Shown: piece by piece, positions 8,339 to 17,034 of the stretch
Layout: each line of letters begins with the position of its first letter
Position numbering within the stretch: the stretch's first letter is position 1
NCBI GenBank assembly: GCA_035284865.1
Contig: JAYKHL010000088.1
Span: 1 to 51,446 of the forward strand
Direction: 5' to 3'
DNA length: 51,446 bases
Origin: JAYKHL01 sp035284865
Lineage (GTDB): Bacteria > Cyanobacteriota > Sericytochromatia > S15B-MN24 > JAQBPE01
Program-made: the position numbers and the translations under genes
The notes under the pieces: generated by a model
Told to the model about the DNA's origin: nothing
Seen by the model: only the letters and a program-made list of their open reading frames with translations
Database searches by the model: none

Positions 8339-9358
8339 TTACTCCAGGCGAATGGGGGTCTTGACCTGGCCCTCTGCCACATGGACCGTGTCGATGAACC
8401 GCACGAACCGGGTTGAGGCACCCATCACGATCGAGGCCGTGCGGGCGCCTGCGCCGAAGAAGCGGACGCCCTTGAGGATCTCGCCGTCCGTGATGCCCGT
8501 GGCCGCGAACAGGATTTCCCGGCCTGGCGCCAGATCCGTGGTGGTGTAGACCTTGTCGAGATCGATGCCCATTGAGCGGGCTCGGGCGGCCTCTTGCTCA
8601 TTCCGGGGCCGCAGGATGGCCTGGATCTCGCCGCCGAGGCACCGCATGGCCGCCGCCGTCAACACCCCCTCCGGGGCGCCTCCCGTGCCCATCACCGCGT
8701 GGACACCCGAGCCTGCGATGGCGGCGGCGAGGCCACCGGTGACGTCGCCGTCTCCGATGAGGCGAATGCGCGCGCCTGCCTCGCGGACCTGCGCGATGAG
8801 GTCCTTGTGGCGCGGTCGATCCAGGATGACCACCGTCAGGTCGGCGATCTCGCGGTGGAGCGACATGGCGATGATCGCCAGGTTCGTTTTGACGGGGGCC
8901 GTGATGTCGACCTTGCCGGCGGCCGCGGGCCCCACAATGAGCTTTTCCATGTATGTGTCGGGGGCGTGCAGCAGGCCGCCGGCCTCGGCCATGGCCATGA
9001 CCGCGATCGAGTTGTTGGCCCCCGTGGCGATGAGGTTGGTGCCTTCGAGCGGATCCACCGCGATGTCCACCGCGAACGCCCCCGGCCCGGCTCGCCCCAC
9101 CTTCTCGCCGATGTACAGCATCGGCGCCTCATCGCGCTCGCCCTCCCCGATGACGATGGTTCCGTCGATGTCCAGGTTGTTGAAGGCCAGGCGCATGCCT
9201 TCGACGGCTTCGTGGTCCGCGCCGTCTCGATCGCCGCGGCCCATCAGGCGGCTCGCGCCGAGCGCTGCGGCCTCCACCACCTGCACCACGTCAAGGGCCA
9301 GGGCGCGCTCCATGCCCACGTTGACGGTGCTTTGTTTCGGGGTGGTCGGGCTGGTCAT
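8339..9358 (-). CDS. glpX: class II fructose-1,6-bisphosphatase (GlpX type)
   Basis: 339 residues. The start chosen is ATG 9358, which follows an AAAGGAG; the ATG at 9382 has no ribosome-binding site. Motifs include IDGTIVIGEGERDEAPMLYI, the metal-binding DIAVDPLEGTNL of the inositol-phosphatase-like superfamily, IRLIGDGDVTGG and HAVMGTGGAPEGVL. It hydrolyses fructose-1,6-bisphosphate in gluconeogenesis. In cyanobacteria the related enzyme also acts on sedoheptulose-1,7-bisphosphate, and the DPLEGTN form resembles that branch, though no Calvin-cycle gene is in the window. It lies 43 bp after nnr and 11 bp before the permease, downstream of eno-pyk, so glycolytic and gluconeogenic genes sit together. 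Confidence 0.95.
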   Translation of the reverse strand: MTSPTTPKQSTVNVGMERALALDVVQVVEAAALGASRLMGRGDRDGADHEAVEGMRLAFNNLDIDGTIVIGEGERDEAPMLYIGEKVGRAGPGAFAVDIAVDPLEGTNLIATGANNSIAVMAMAEAGGLLHAPDTYMEKLIVGPAAAGKVDITAPVKTNLAIIAMSLHREIADLTVVILDRPRHKDLIAQVREAGARIRLIGDGDVTGGLAAAIAGSGVHAVMGTGGAPEGVLTAAAMRCLGGEIQAILRPRNEQEAARARSMGIDLDKVYTTTDLAPGREILFAATGITDGEILKGVRFFGAGARTASIVMGASTRFVRFIDTVHVAEGQVKTPIRLE

Positions 9359-9401
9359 GGGCGTTGCGACTCCTTTGCGCATCGAGCCGCGACGCTGCGG
9401 C

Positions 9402-10940
9402 TCAGGGGATCGAGCGGAGCTCCTCGACCAACCCGGGCGTGCTGGGCACCTGCCCGAGCAAGGTGGGAATTCGCTCGATCACGTCGGTGGCGATCAAGCT
9501 TACCATGCCCGCATCACGGGCGAGATCGGCTGCTCGGCCGTGGAGCCAGACGCTGGTTGCCGCCGCCTCGAATGCTCCAAGCCCGCGTCCGAGCAGGCCG
9601 CCGATGAGGCCTGCCAGCACGTCCCCACTGCCTGCGGTCGCCAGCAAGGGGGAGCCAGTGGCGTTGATCGCGTAGGTGCCGTCCGGTCGCGCGATGATGG
9701 TTCGGGCGCCCTTGAGCACCACGATGGCACGCTGCCGGCGCGCCACCTCCAAGGCGTGCGGCAGCCGGTTGCGTTGCACGTCTTCTGAGCGGGCCCCACA
9801 CATCCGGGCCAGCTCCCCGGGGTGAGGGGTCAGGATGACGGGACCCTGCCGCAGGGGGAGCGCGACGTCGCCGCGAGGAAGGGCATCGGCGTCGAGGACC
9901 ACGGGCCCCTCGTAGCTCTCGAGAAGCACCCGCACGAGCTCCGCGACCCGGGGGTGCTGGCCGAGCCCTGGTCCCACCACCACGGCCTTGCAACGCGACA
10001 GCTGGGCCTCGAGCATCGGCACCGCCTCGGGCCCGATGCTGCCCTCCAGCTCGGGCAGCGGCAGCACGATGGCCTCAGGCAGCCCCAGCGCGATGGCGTC
10101 CCGCTGCCCCGCCGGCACGGCCAGGTAGGCGAGGCCGATGCCTGCCCGCGCGGCTGCCCGCGCCGCCAGCACCGCTGCGCCCGTCATCGTGGCGGATCCA
10201 GCCAGCGTCAACACCGTGCCCAGGGTGCCCTTGTGAGAGTCCGGGAGCGGCCTGGGAACTGGCACCGGCGTGTTCAGCCGCCCAGGGATGGGGTCCAGCA
10301 TGCTGGGCGGAAAGCCGATGTCGGCGAGCCACAGGCGGCCGAGCCGCAGCAGCGCGTGGTCGGTCATCAGGCCCGTCTTGAGCATGCCCAGTGCGATGGT
10401 GTGCGTGGCGCGCACGCAGGCGCCCATGGGCTCTCCCGTGTCCGCGTTCATGCCGCTCGGGACGTCGATGGAGACCACGGAGCGCCAGTCGGCCCGGTTG
10501 ATCCAGTCGACGGCCAGGATCGCGTCGCTCTTGAGGGGGCGGTTGAGCCCGGTGCCGAACAGCGCGTCGAGCAGCACCCACTCAGGGCCGAAGGTCTCCG
10601 CCCCGGAGAGGTTCCGCGACTGGATGCCCCGCCGCGCGAGCCAGGCCATCTGTCGCGTGGCGAGCTCCCCCAGGGCTCCCCCCACGGTGAGGACCCGCAC
10701 CTGGCGTCCGCGGTCGCACAAGAGCCTGGCCACGGCGAGGCCGTCGGCCCCGTTGTTGCCGGGGCCAGCCACCACCACGACGGGAGCGCCCGGCAAGTGG
10801 GCATCGAGAAAGCGGGCCACCTGCAAGGCCGCCCGCTCCATCAGCGCCAGCGCCGGGAAGCCCCACTCGTCGATGAGCCTGCGCTCGAGGGTCTGGACCT
10901 GGTCGACCGTGCCCACCGCGGGCGCGTTGTCAGCGGACAT
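9402..10940 (-). CDS. nnr: bifunctional NAD(P)HX epimerase / ADP-dependent NAD(P)HX dehydratase
   Basis: 512 residues, the usual size of the fused YjeF enzyme. Residues about 10-215 are the epimerase domain, with MERAALQVARF and VVVVAGPGNNGADGLAVARLL. Residues about 230-500 are the ribokinase-like dehydratase domain, with VLTLAGSATMTGAAVLAARAAARAG, VILTPHPGELARM and LLATAGSGDVLAGLIGGLLG. Together they repair hydrated NADH and NADPH in the cytoplasm. Pairing with glycolytic genes makes sense, since GAPDH side activity makes NADHX. The ATG at 10940 follows AGGTGA, which lies inside a perfect 9-bp hairpin (10944-10968) that could hide the ribosome-binding site. Confidence 0.95.
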   Translation of the reverse strand: MSADNAPAVGTVDQVQTLERRLIDEWGFPALALMERAALQVARFLDAHLPGAPVVVVAGPGNNGADGLAVARLLCDRGRQVRVLTVGGALGELATRQMAWLARRGIQSRNLSGAETFGPEWVLLDALFGTGLNRPLKSDAILAVDWINRADWRSVVSIDVPSGMNADTGEPMGACVRATHTIALGMLKTGLMTDHALLRLGRLWLADIGFPPSMLDPIPGRLNTPVPVPRPLPDSHKGTLGTVLTLAGSATMTGAAVLAARAAARAGIGLAYLAVPAGQRDAIALGLPEAIVLPLPELEGSIGPEAVPMLEAQLSRCKAVVVGPGLGQHPRVAELVRVLLESYEGPVVLDADALPRGDVALPLRQGPVILTPHPGELARMCGARSEDVQRNRLPHALEVARRQRAIVVLKGARTIIARPDGTYAINATGSPLLATAGSGDVLAGLIGGLLGRGLGAFEAAATSVWLHGRAADLARDAGMVSLIATDVIERIPTLLGQVPSTPGLVEELRSIP

Positions 10941-10943
10941 GGG

Positions 10944-10968
10944 GGATCACCTGAGTCATAGGTGATCC
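10944..10968 (-). promoter_or_regulatory. hairpin holding the nnr ribosome-binding site
   Basis: GGATCACCT (10944-10952) and AGGTGATCC (10960-10968) form a perfect 9-bp inverted repeat with a 7-nt loop. On the minus-strand transcript the 3' arm contains AGGTGA, the only good Shine-Dalgarno match before the nnr ATG at 10940. Folding would cover it, so translation could be tuned by temperature, a protein or coupling. The same palindrome could instead be a DNA operator. Confidence 0.5.
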
Positions 10969-10976
10969 GGGTATAG

Positions 10977-11000
10977 CACGGCGGAAACCTCCCCGCCGTG
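10977..11000 (-). terminator. hairpin after pyk, possible weak terminator
   Basis: CACGGCGG (10977-10984) and CCGCCGTG (10993-11000) pair perfectly around an 8-nt loop, 23 bp past the pyk stop. No T-run follows on the minus strand, so it may be a partial terminator or a processing site between pyk and nnr. Confidence 0.45.
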
Positions 11001-11022
11001 TTCCATAACACCACGGCCGCCG

Positions 11023-12822
11023 TCAGGTCCGTGCCTTCCCCCGGTAGACCACGCCCCGGCCTGGATCCAGGGTCACGACCTCTCCGTCCGGCAGGGTGTG
11101 CCAGTTGTGCACCTCGAGCAGCAACGGAATGCCGAGTTGCAGACAGACGATCGCTGCGTGAGAGGTGAGGCCGCCGAGTTCGACGATCACGCCAGCGGCC
11201 CTGCGCATCGCCGGCACATGATCCTTGGTCGTCTCGTGGGTCACCAGGATGTCGCCAGCCTGCAGCCGCTGTTCGGCCTCTGCCGCGGACCGCACCACCC
11301 TCGCCACGCCATGCACGGGCTGCTTGCCAAGCCCCTGTCCGCGCGCGATGACGGTGCTGGCCATCTCCACCTTGATGAAGTTGGTGTTGCCCGGGACCCC
11401 GATGGGGAACCCCGCCGTGACCACGACGAGTTCCCCGTCCTGAACCAGCCCCTCGGTCTGGGCGATCGCCATCGCCCCGTGAAGCAGCTCTTCGTCCGAG
11501 AAGGCCCGGGGGGCAATGCGGGGGAACACGCCCCACGTCAGCACCAGCTTGCGGCAAACCTCCTCGTCCTGGGCAAGGGCAAGGATCGGAGCGAGCGGCC
11601 GGTAGCGGGCCACCATGCGGGCTGAAGAGCCCGACGCCGTCGCGGTGATGATGGAGGCGGCCCCCAGCTTGTCCGCCAGCTGAGCGGTGGCAAGGCTGAT
11701 GGCGTCGACCACGGGGGCCCCCGCGGCCAGGTCCCGGTCCCGCTTCGTGCCCAGCGCGGCACGCTCAGCCTGCCGCACGATGCGGACCATCGTCTCCACC
11801 GCTTCTAGCGGGTAGGACCCCGCAGCCGTCTCATTGGACAGCATCACGGCGTCCGTGCCGTCCAGCACGGCGTTGGCCACGTCCGAGGCCTCCGCGCGGG
11901 TGGGGCGCGGGTTGTGGATCATGGAGTCCAGCATCTGGGTCGCCGTGATGACAGGCTTCCCGATGGCGTTGCAGTGAGTGATGATCCGCTTCTGCGCCAT
12001 CGGCACCTCCTCGGGGGCTGTCTCCACCCCGAGGTCTCCGCGTGCCACCATCACGCCATCGGACACGGCGGCGATGTCCGCGATCCGTTCCACCGCCTCC
12101 CGACGCTCGATTTTCGAGATCACGTGGGCCCGGGAGCCCTGGGCGGACAGGAAGTCCCGCACCTTCAAGACGTCCTCTGCCGTCTGCACGAAGGAGACGG
12201 CCACGAAGTCCACCCCCATCCGAGCGCCGAACACGAGGTCCTCCCGGTCCTTCTCGCTCAGGACGTCCACGTCCATCATCACGGAGGGGAAGTTGACGCC
12301 CTTGTTGGGCCGGAGTGGGCCGCCGACGACGACCTCGCATCGCAGGCCGTCGCGCAACGGCTCGAGCACCTTCAGCTCGAGCAGCCCATCGTCCATCAGC
12401 ACGACGGCTCCCACAGGCACATCCTTCTCGAGGTTGTCGTAGGACACGCTCGCGCCGCTCGCGTCAGCCACCCGCTCCCGACTCTGGAGGAAGAATTCCT
12501 CCCCGGGCACCAGCTGCACCTCGCCACCCTCAACCTTGCCGATGCGGATCTTGGGCCCCTGGATGTCTTGCAGGATGGCCACCACCCGCCCGAGTTCGGC
12601 CGCCGTGGCCCGGATGTCGTGGATGCGCTGTTCGTGATCGGCATGGGTGCCGTGGGAAAAGTTCAGGCGAAACACGTCCACGCCCGCGAGCACCAGCTTG
12701 CGGATCATGGCCGGGTCGCTGGATGACGGTCCCAGCGTCGCGACGATCTTGGCGCGCTTGAGCCCCGAGCGGGCGCCCGTCATGTAATCCGGCGAGAGGG
12801 GACCAGTCTGGACCTTAAGCAT
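11023..12822 (-). CDS. pyk: pyruvate kinase with C-terminal PEP-utilising domain
   Basis: 599 residues from ATG 12822. It converts phosphoenolpyruvate and ADP to pyruvate and ATP. The core starts RAKIVATLGPSSSDPAMIRKLV and FRLNFSHG, has the active-site stretch ISKIERREAVERIADI and MVARGDLGVE, then GKPVITATQMLDSM and the allosteric-type C domain (SNETAAGSYPLEAV, IITATASGSSARMVARYRP). About 100 extra residues at the end form a swivelling PEP-utilising domain (GDILVTHETTKDHVPAM, GGLTSHAAIV with its histidine), as in Bacillus-type enzymes. The ATG overlaps the enolase stop by 8 bp, so the two consecutive enzymes are probably co-translated. The open frame extends upstream in the enolase gene, but only ATG 12822 matches the family's N-terminus. 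Confidence 0.97.
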   Translation of the reverse strand: MLKVQTGPLSPDYMTGARSGLKRAKIVATLGPSSSDPAMIRKLVLAGVDVFRLNFSHGTHADHEQRIHDIRATAAELGRVVAILQDIQGPKIRIGKVEGGEVQLVPGEEFFLQSRERVADASGASVSYDNLEKDVPVGAVVLMDDGLLELKVLEPLRDGLRCEVVVGGPLRPNKGVNFPSVMMDVDVLSEKDREDLVFGARMGVDFVAVSFVQTAEDVLKVRDFLSAQGSRAHVISKIERREAVERIADIAAVSDGVMVARGDLGVETAPEEVPMAQKRIITHCNAIGKPVITATQMLDSMIHNPRPTRAEASDVANAVLDGTDAVMLSNETAAGSYPLEAVETMVRIVRQAERAALGTKRDRDLAAGAPVVDAISLATAQLADKLGAASIITATASGSSARMVARYRPLAPILALAQDEEVCRKLVLTWGVFPRIAPRAFSDEELLHGAMAIAQTEGLVQDGELVVVTAGFPIGVPGNTNFIKVEMASTVIARGQGLGKQPVHGVARVVRSAAEAEQRLQAGDILVTHETTKDHVPAMRRAAGVIVELGGLTSHAAIVCLQLGIPLLLEVHNWHTLPDGEVVTLDPGRGVVYRGKART

Positions 12823-14125
12823 GGATGGCAGCCCCCGGCGCACGGCGCAAGTTGTAGAAGGCGCTGCGACCTGGATAGGTCGCCGTGTCACCGAGCTCCT
12901 CCTGGATGCGGAGCAGCTGGTTGTACTTGGCAATGCGGTCCGAGCGCGAGGCCGAGCCCGTCTTGATGAAGCCACAGTTGGTCGCCACGGCAATGTCTGC
13001 GATGGTGGCGTCCTCGGTCTCGCCCGAGCGGTGGGAGAGCACGGCGGTGTAGCCAGCTCGCTTCGCCATCTCGACGGCCGCCAGGGTCTCGGTCAGGGTG
13101 CCGATCTGGTTGACCTTCACCAGGATGCTGTTGGCCACACCCTTCTCGATGCCGTCGGCCAGCCGTTCGGGGTTGGTGACGAAGAGGTCGTCGCCCACCA
13201 GCTGCACCCGCTTGCCCAGCTTCGCCGTGAGGCCGGCCCAGCCGTCCCAGTCGTCCTCAGCGAGGCCGTCTTCGATGGAGGCGATCGGGAACTCGTCACA
13301 CAGGGTCGCGAGATAGTCGGCCATCTCCTCGCTGGTGAGCACCCGACCCTCGCCGGTGAGGTGGTACTTGCCATCCCTGAAGAACTCGGTGGCGGCGACA
13401 TCCAGCGCCAGCAGCACATCCGTGCCCGGCTTGTAGCCGGCGGCCTGGATGGCCTCACAGATGGTCTGCAGCGCGGCCCGCGGCGTGGGGATGTCCGGCG
13501 CGAAGCCGCCCTCGTCGCCAACGGCGGTGTTGAGGCCTCGGCCCTTCAAGATCTTCTTCAGGTGGTGGAACACCTCGGTGCCCATCCGCAGCGCCTCTGC
13601 GAAGTGCGGAGCGCCCACGGGCATGATCATGAACTCCTGGAAGTCGATGGTGTTGTCGGCGTGGGCGCCGCCGTTGATGATGTTCATCATCGGCACCGGC
13701 AGCGTCCGGGCCGAGACCCCGCCAAGGTACCGGTAGAGCGGCATCTCCAGCTGGTTCGCTGCCGCCTTGGCCACGGCCAGCGACACCGCGAGGATGGCGT
13801 TGGCGCCGAGCCGTGCCTTGTTGGGCGTGCCGTCCAGGGCCTGCATGTGCAGGTCGATGCCGGCCTGGTCCAGGGCATCCATCCCGATGACCTCTCCCGC
13901 AATGACCTCGTTGACGTTGTCCACGGCCTGGGTGACGCCCTTGCCGAGGTACCGGCCGTCACCGTCGCGGAGCTCGACCGCTTCGTGGGCGCCGGTGCTG
14001 GCCCCGGAGGGCACGGCGGCCCGGCCGATGGCGCCACCGGCCAGAAAGACGTCGACCTCGACGGTCGGGTTGCCCCGGGAGTCCAGGATCTCGCGCGCGT
14101 AAACCTCTTCGATGATTGTGCTCAT
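12815..14125 (-). CDS. eno: enolase
   Basis: 436 residues from ATG 14125, with GGAGGAGA just upstream. It dehydrates 2-phosphoglycerate to phosphoenolpyruvate. Family hallmarks are present throughout: YAREILDSRGNPTVEVDV, VPSGASTGAHEAVELRDGD, PMMNIINGGAHADNTIDFQEFMIMPVG, VGDEGGFAPDI, the metal ligands in LALDVAATEF and SIEDGLAEDDWDGW, LVGDDLFVTNPERL, VKVNQIGTLTET and VLSHRSGETED. It heads the minus-strand run and overlaps pyk, so PEP made here can be passed directly to pyruvate formation. Confidence 0.98.
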   Translation of the reverse strand: MSTIIEEVYAREILDSRGNPTVEVDVFLAGGAIGRAAVPSGASTGAHEAVELRDGDGRYLGKGVTQAVDNVNEVIAGEVIGMDALDQAGIDLHMQALDGTPNKARLGANAILAVSLAVAKAAANQLEMPLYRYLGGVSARTLPVPMMNIINGGAHADNTIDFQEFMIMPVGAPHFAEALRMGTEVFHHLKKILKGRGLNTAVGDEGGFAPDIPTPRAALQTICEAIQAAGYKPGTDVLLALDVAATEFFRDGKYHLTGEGRVLTSEEMADYLATLCDEFPIASIEDGLAEDDWDGWAGLTAKLGKRVQLVGDDLFVTNPERLADGIEKGVANSILVKVNQIGTLTETLAAVEMAKRAGYTAVLSHRSGETEDATIADIAVATNCGFIKTGSASRSDRIAKYNQLLRIQEELGDTATYPGRSAFYNLRRAPGAAIHA

Positions 14126-14201
14126 CGGTTCTCCTCCATCCTGAGCCGGGGCCGGCAACCCGCCGCCTCCGGGTTCAACAGTGTACCCGATCCAGGCGAC
14201 C

Positions 14202-14498
14202 TCACGGCTCATCGTCGCCCGGCTGGTCGTCGAGGAAGTCGCGAACCCGCACCTCGCCCAGCACACGGTAGAGCTCGCCGGCCATCTTGGCACTCACGTT
14301 GCCGGCCGGCACGACCACGACCTCCAGCCTGAGGTGCCGCTGTCCGAAGCGGACCTCGAGGCGATCGCCAGGTTTCACCTCGGTCGACGCTTTCGCCGGG
14401 CGTTCATTAAGGGTGACGCGCCCCTGGTCGCAGATCTCGTTCGCGACGGGCCGGCGCTTGATGACCCGGGCGACCTTCAGCCACTTGTCCAGGCGCAT
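14202..14498 (-). CDS. small S4-domain RNA-binding protein (RqcP/Hsp15 type)
   Basis: 98 residues from ATG 14498, which has GGAGG eight bases upstream. Nearly the whole protein is one S4 RNA-binding domain: MRLDKWLKVARVIKRRPVANEICDQGRVTLN, then KPGDRLEVRFGQRHLRLEVV. Length and sequence fit RqcP (YabO), which holds peptidyl-tRNA on obstructed 50S subunits during C-terminal tailing, or the related Hsp15; I cannot separate them without a tree. TATGAT preceded by TGC on the minus strand (14537-14532) is a plausible extended -10. It is transcribed divergently from the cysteine desulfurase gene about 80 bp away. Confidence 0.88.
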   Translation of the reverse strand: MRLDKWLKVARVIKRRPVANEICDQGRVTLNERPAKASTEVKPGDRLEVRFGQRHLRLEVVVVPAGNVSAKMAGELYRVLGEVRVRDFLDDQPGDDEP

Positions 14499-14565
14499 GG
14501 GGAGTTCCTCCGAAGGGCTTGCCGCCGCCGCATCATAGCACGCGCGGCTGCCGAACTTGGGGTAG

Positions 14566-14571
14566 TACAAT
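14566..14571 (+). promoter_or_regulatory. -10 element (TACAAT) six bases before the desulfurase ATG
   Basis: TACAAT ends six bases before the ATG at 14578. A start site about seven bases after the -10 would put transcription at the A of the ATG, so the message may be leaderless. No Shine-Dalgarno is visible, which agrees. The -35 is not recognisable. Confidence 0.5.
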
Positions 14572-14577
14572 GGGCGC

Positions 14578-15723
14578 ATGGTTTACCTTGACCACGCCGC
14601 GAGCAGCCCGCTGCGAGACTCTGCCCGCGAGGCCTGGCTCGCGGCCGTCGAGGCGCCGGGCAACCCGGCCAGCCGGCACGCCTGGGGCCGCCGAGCGGCG
14701 GCGCGCGTGGTGCAGGCCCGCGAGGCGGTGGCCGCCCTGTTGGGATGCGAGCCCGCTGGGCTGGTGTTCACCGCCACGGGGACGGAGGCCAACAACCTCG
14801 CCATCCTGGGAGCCGCTGGGGTGCTCGAGGCGCAGGGTGCGCCGCGCCGGGCGTTGTGCTCCGCGATCGAGCACAGCTGCGTGCGGGGGCCGATGGCGGT
14901 CCTCGTCGGCCGTGGCTGGGAGGTTCACACCATCGGCGTCGATGGCGTGGGACGTCTGGACGAGGCGGCACTGAAGGAGGCCCTGGACAGGGGCATCTCC
15001 CTGGCCTCCGTGATGGCCGTCAACAACGAGATGGGGGTCATCCAGGATCTCGAAAGGCTCGGCGGGCAGATCCGGGCGACGGGGGCCCTGCTCCACGTGG
15101 ATGCGGTCCAGGCCCTTGGTGTGCTCGAGCCTGCTCCCTGGCAGGCCGACATGCTGACGGCCTCGGCTCACAAGATCGGGGGGCCGCAGGGCATTGGCGC
15201 TCTCGGGTTGCGGCGCGGCCTGAAGCTCCAGCCGGTGCTTTGGGGCGGCCCCCACGAGGCCGGACGCCGGCCCGGCACGCTCGCCACGGCAGCCATCGCG
15301 GCGTTCGGGGCGGCGGCGGCGGAGGCCCTGGCCGGGCGTGCCCGGGAGGCCGAGCGGTTGGCGGACCTTCGGGCCCTGCTTACAGGGGCTCTGGGGAGCG
15401 TGCCGGGGCTGACGGTGCTGGGCCGGGTGGGGCACAGCGCGCCCCACATCCTGGGTGCGGTGCTGCCTGGGGTGACGGGAGAGGCGATGGTGGAGCACCT
15501 CGACCTGGCCGGCGTGGCAGCCTCCACGGGGGCCGCGTGCACGCTGCTCGGGACGCCTGGCAGCCCGGTGTTGCGTGCCCTTGGCTTGCCGGAGGCGGCG
15601 GTGCAGGGGAGCCTTCGCCTCAGTTTCGGGTGGAGCACCTCCTCCGACGAGGTGCGCCTGGCAGCCCGCCTGGTCGTGGACGTGCTGAAACGCCTCGCAG
15701 GGATGAAGCCGATGGTGTCGTAG
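14578..15723 (+). CDS. cysteine desulfurase (NifS/IscS family)
   Basis: 381 residues. A PLP enzyme that takes sulfur from cysteine for Fe-S clusters or tRNA thiolation. Seen: YLDHAASSPL at the N-terminus, FTATGTEANNLAI, His99 of the cofactor-stacking EHS, Asp175/Gln178 (HVDAVQALG), PLP lysine Lys199 (ASAHKIGGPQGIGAL) and the persulfide cysteine Cys321 (STGAACTLLG, group I/II-type loop). The usual GGGQExxxRxGT loop is WGGPHEAGRRPGT, a modest change. No scaffold (IscU/SufU) or ThiI-like gene is adjacent, so the acceptor is unknown. The stop is 5 bp from that of the convergent flavoprotein gene. Confidence 0.93.
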   Translation: MVYLDHAASSPLRDSAREAWLAAVEAPGNPASRHAWGRRAAARVVQAREAVAALLGCEPAGLVFTATGTEANNLAILGAAGVLEAQGAPRRALCSAIEHSCVRGPMAVLVGRGWEVHTIGVDGVGRLDEAALKEALDRGISLASVMAVNNEMGVIQDLERLGGQIRATGALLHVDAVQALGVLEPAPWQADMLTASAHKIGGPQGIGALGLRRGLKLQPVLWGGPHEAGRRPGTLATAAIAAFGAAAAEALAGRAREAERLADLRALLTGALGSVPGLTVLGRVGHSAPHILGAVLPGVTGEAMVEHLDLAGVAASTGAACTLLGTPGSPVLRALGLPEAAVQGSLRLSFGWSTSSDEVRLAARLVVDVLKRLAGMKPMVS

Positions 15724-15728
15724 GCGCC

Positions 15729-16643
15729 TCAGGTGACGGGGGCGGCCCCGGAGAACGACGGCAGCCCTGACCGAGCCGCCTCGTACTCGGCCACGAGGTC
15801 CGCCACGATGGCCCCGCACGGCTTGATGGCATCAATCAACCCCACGCTCTGGCCCGCGCTCCAGACGTCGCGCCACTTTTTGAGGTCACTGCCGCCCTCG
15901 TGCCCGGCCTCCCGCCATCGGGCAAGGCTGTCCTTCAGGAAGTTGGCAGGGTGTCCCGTGACCTCGGGGGTGTAAACCACATCCTCCGGTCCGGCGGCGC
16001 AGATGGCCTGCTTGAACCCGGTGCCCACCGGTGCCTCGGAGCTGGCGATGAACCGGGTACCGAAGTACCCGGCTCCCGCGCCGAGCGCGAGCGCCGCGGC
16101 GAGGCCGGCCCCGTCCGCGAGGCCGCCGGCGGCCACCACGGGCAGGCCGGTCTCGCGCCGGAGCCAGGGCACCAGCACCAGCGGGGACACGGTGCCGGCG
16201 TGCCCCCCGGCCCCGTGTCCAACCGCGATCAGGGCGTCCGCACCCGCCGCTCGGGCTTTTTGCGCGTGGCGCACGTTCACCACGTCGCAGAAGACGCGCA
16301 AGCCAGCTGAATGGGCGGCCGCGACAATCTCGGTGGGGTCGCCGAGGCTTGTGATGAGCAGGGGCACCCGTTCCTCAAGGCACACGGCGAGATCCTCTCT
16401 CAGCCGGGGGTTTCCCAGCAGGATAAGGTTCACCCCGAAGGGCGCCCCCGTGCGGGCCCTCACGGCGCGGATCGCCTCCCGTAGGGCCTCGGTGGTGCGC
16501 GCGTTGAGGGCCGGCATGGTGCCGAGGCCCCCCGCCTCTCCCACCGCCACCACCATCCCCGGGTTGGAAACCAGGAACATCGGGGCCGCGATGATGGGGT
16601 GTCGGATGTCCAGCATCCGGGTGATGTCCGTGCCGGTGGTCAA
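15729..16643 (-). CDS. nitronate monooxygenase / 2-nitropropane dioxygenase-like flavoprotein
   Basis: 304 residues with an FMN-binding TIM barrel: HPIIAAPMFLVSNPGMVVAVGEAGGLGTMPA, FGVNLILL, ALIAVGHGAGGHAG (His at the expected catalytic position), LPVVAAGGLADGAGLAAALALGAGAGYFGTRFIAS. It belongs to the group containing nitronate monooxygenases and FabK-type enoyl-ACP reductases; the substrate is not decidable here. The annotated start is TTG 16643, which overlaps the stop of the YtxH gene (TTGA) and follows AGG; ATG 16616 is the alternative but has no ribosome-binding site. It converges with the desulfurase gene. Confidence 0.88.
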   Translation of the reverse strand: MTTGTDITRMLDIRHPIIAAPMFLVSNPGMVVAVGEAGGLGTMPALNARTTEALREAIRAVRARTGAPFGVNLILLGNPRLREDLAVCLEERVPLLITSLGDPTEIVAAAHSAGLRVFCDVVNVRHAQKARAAGADALIAVGHGAGGHAGTVSPLVLVPWLRRETGLPVVAAGGLADGAGLAAALALGAGAGYFGTRFIASSEAPVGTGFKQAICAAGPEDVVYTPEVTGHPANFLKDSLARWREAGHEGGSDLKKWRDVWSAGQSVGLIDAIKPCGAIVADLVAEYEAARSGLPSFSGAAPVT

Positions 16644-17002
16644 GGACCTGCCCCCCCCCCTGGCTGCTCGGGCGACGGGGCCACCTCTGCCGTGCCCCCG
16701 TTCACGTCGGAAGGGGGGGAGGCCTCGGGCGGCTGCCAGCCTGGCACGACCCTGGCCGCGAGGCGGCGCCCCTGCTCTGGCAGGGCGGCCACCAGGCGCT
16801 GGCGCACGTCAGGCAGGTCGCGCCAGGGCGGGACCTCCTTGAAGCGAGCAGCGCTGGCCGTCCCGACGTCTGCGACCTTGCGGCGGAGCTTGCCCCGCAG
16901 CTCCCTGCCGGCCACGGGGGCCGTCAGCAACCCCACGACCGCGCCAATGGCGGTACCCAGCAGCATCGAGCCCGCCAGGTAGCTTGCCGGCTTCTTTGCC
17001 AT
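16640..17002 (-). CDS. YtxH-like small membrane protein
   Basis: 120 residues from ATG 17002, which has AAAGGAGG six bases upstream. One N-terminal membrane segment (YLAGSMLLGTAIGAVVGLLTAPVAGRELRGKL) carries the YtxH pattern of a Gly/Ala-rich helix followed by a Thr-Ala-Pro-x-x-G-x-x-x-R motif. A charged region and a Pro/Gly-rich tail (PSPEQPGGGAGP) follow. YtxH proteins are common, small and linked to stress or envelope functions, with no fixed biochemical role. It follows a second YtxH gene by 32 bp and overlaps the downstream flavoprotein gene by 4 bp. Confidence 0.8.
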   Translation of the reverse strand: MAKKPASYLAGSMLLGTAIGAVVGLLTAPVAGRELRGKLRRKVADVGTASAARFKEVPPWRDLPDVRQRLVAALPEQGRRLAARVVPGWQPPEASPPSDVNGGTAEVAPSPEQPGGGAGP

Positions 17003-17034
17003 CTCCGCCTCCTTTCGGCCCAGGGCCGGGAACC

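Noticed and set aside
12823..12993. 57-residue N-terminal extension of pyruvate kinase
   Set aside because: It lies inside the enolase coding region, has no homology, and the family start fits ATG 12822.
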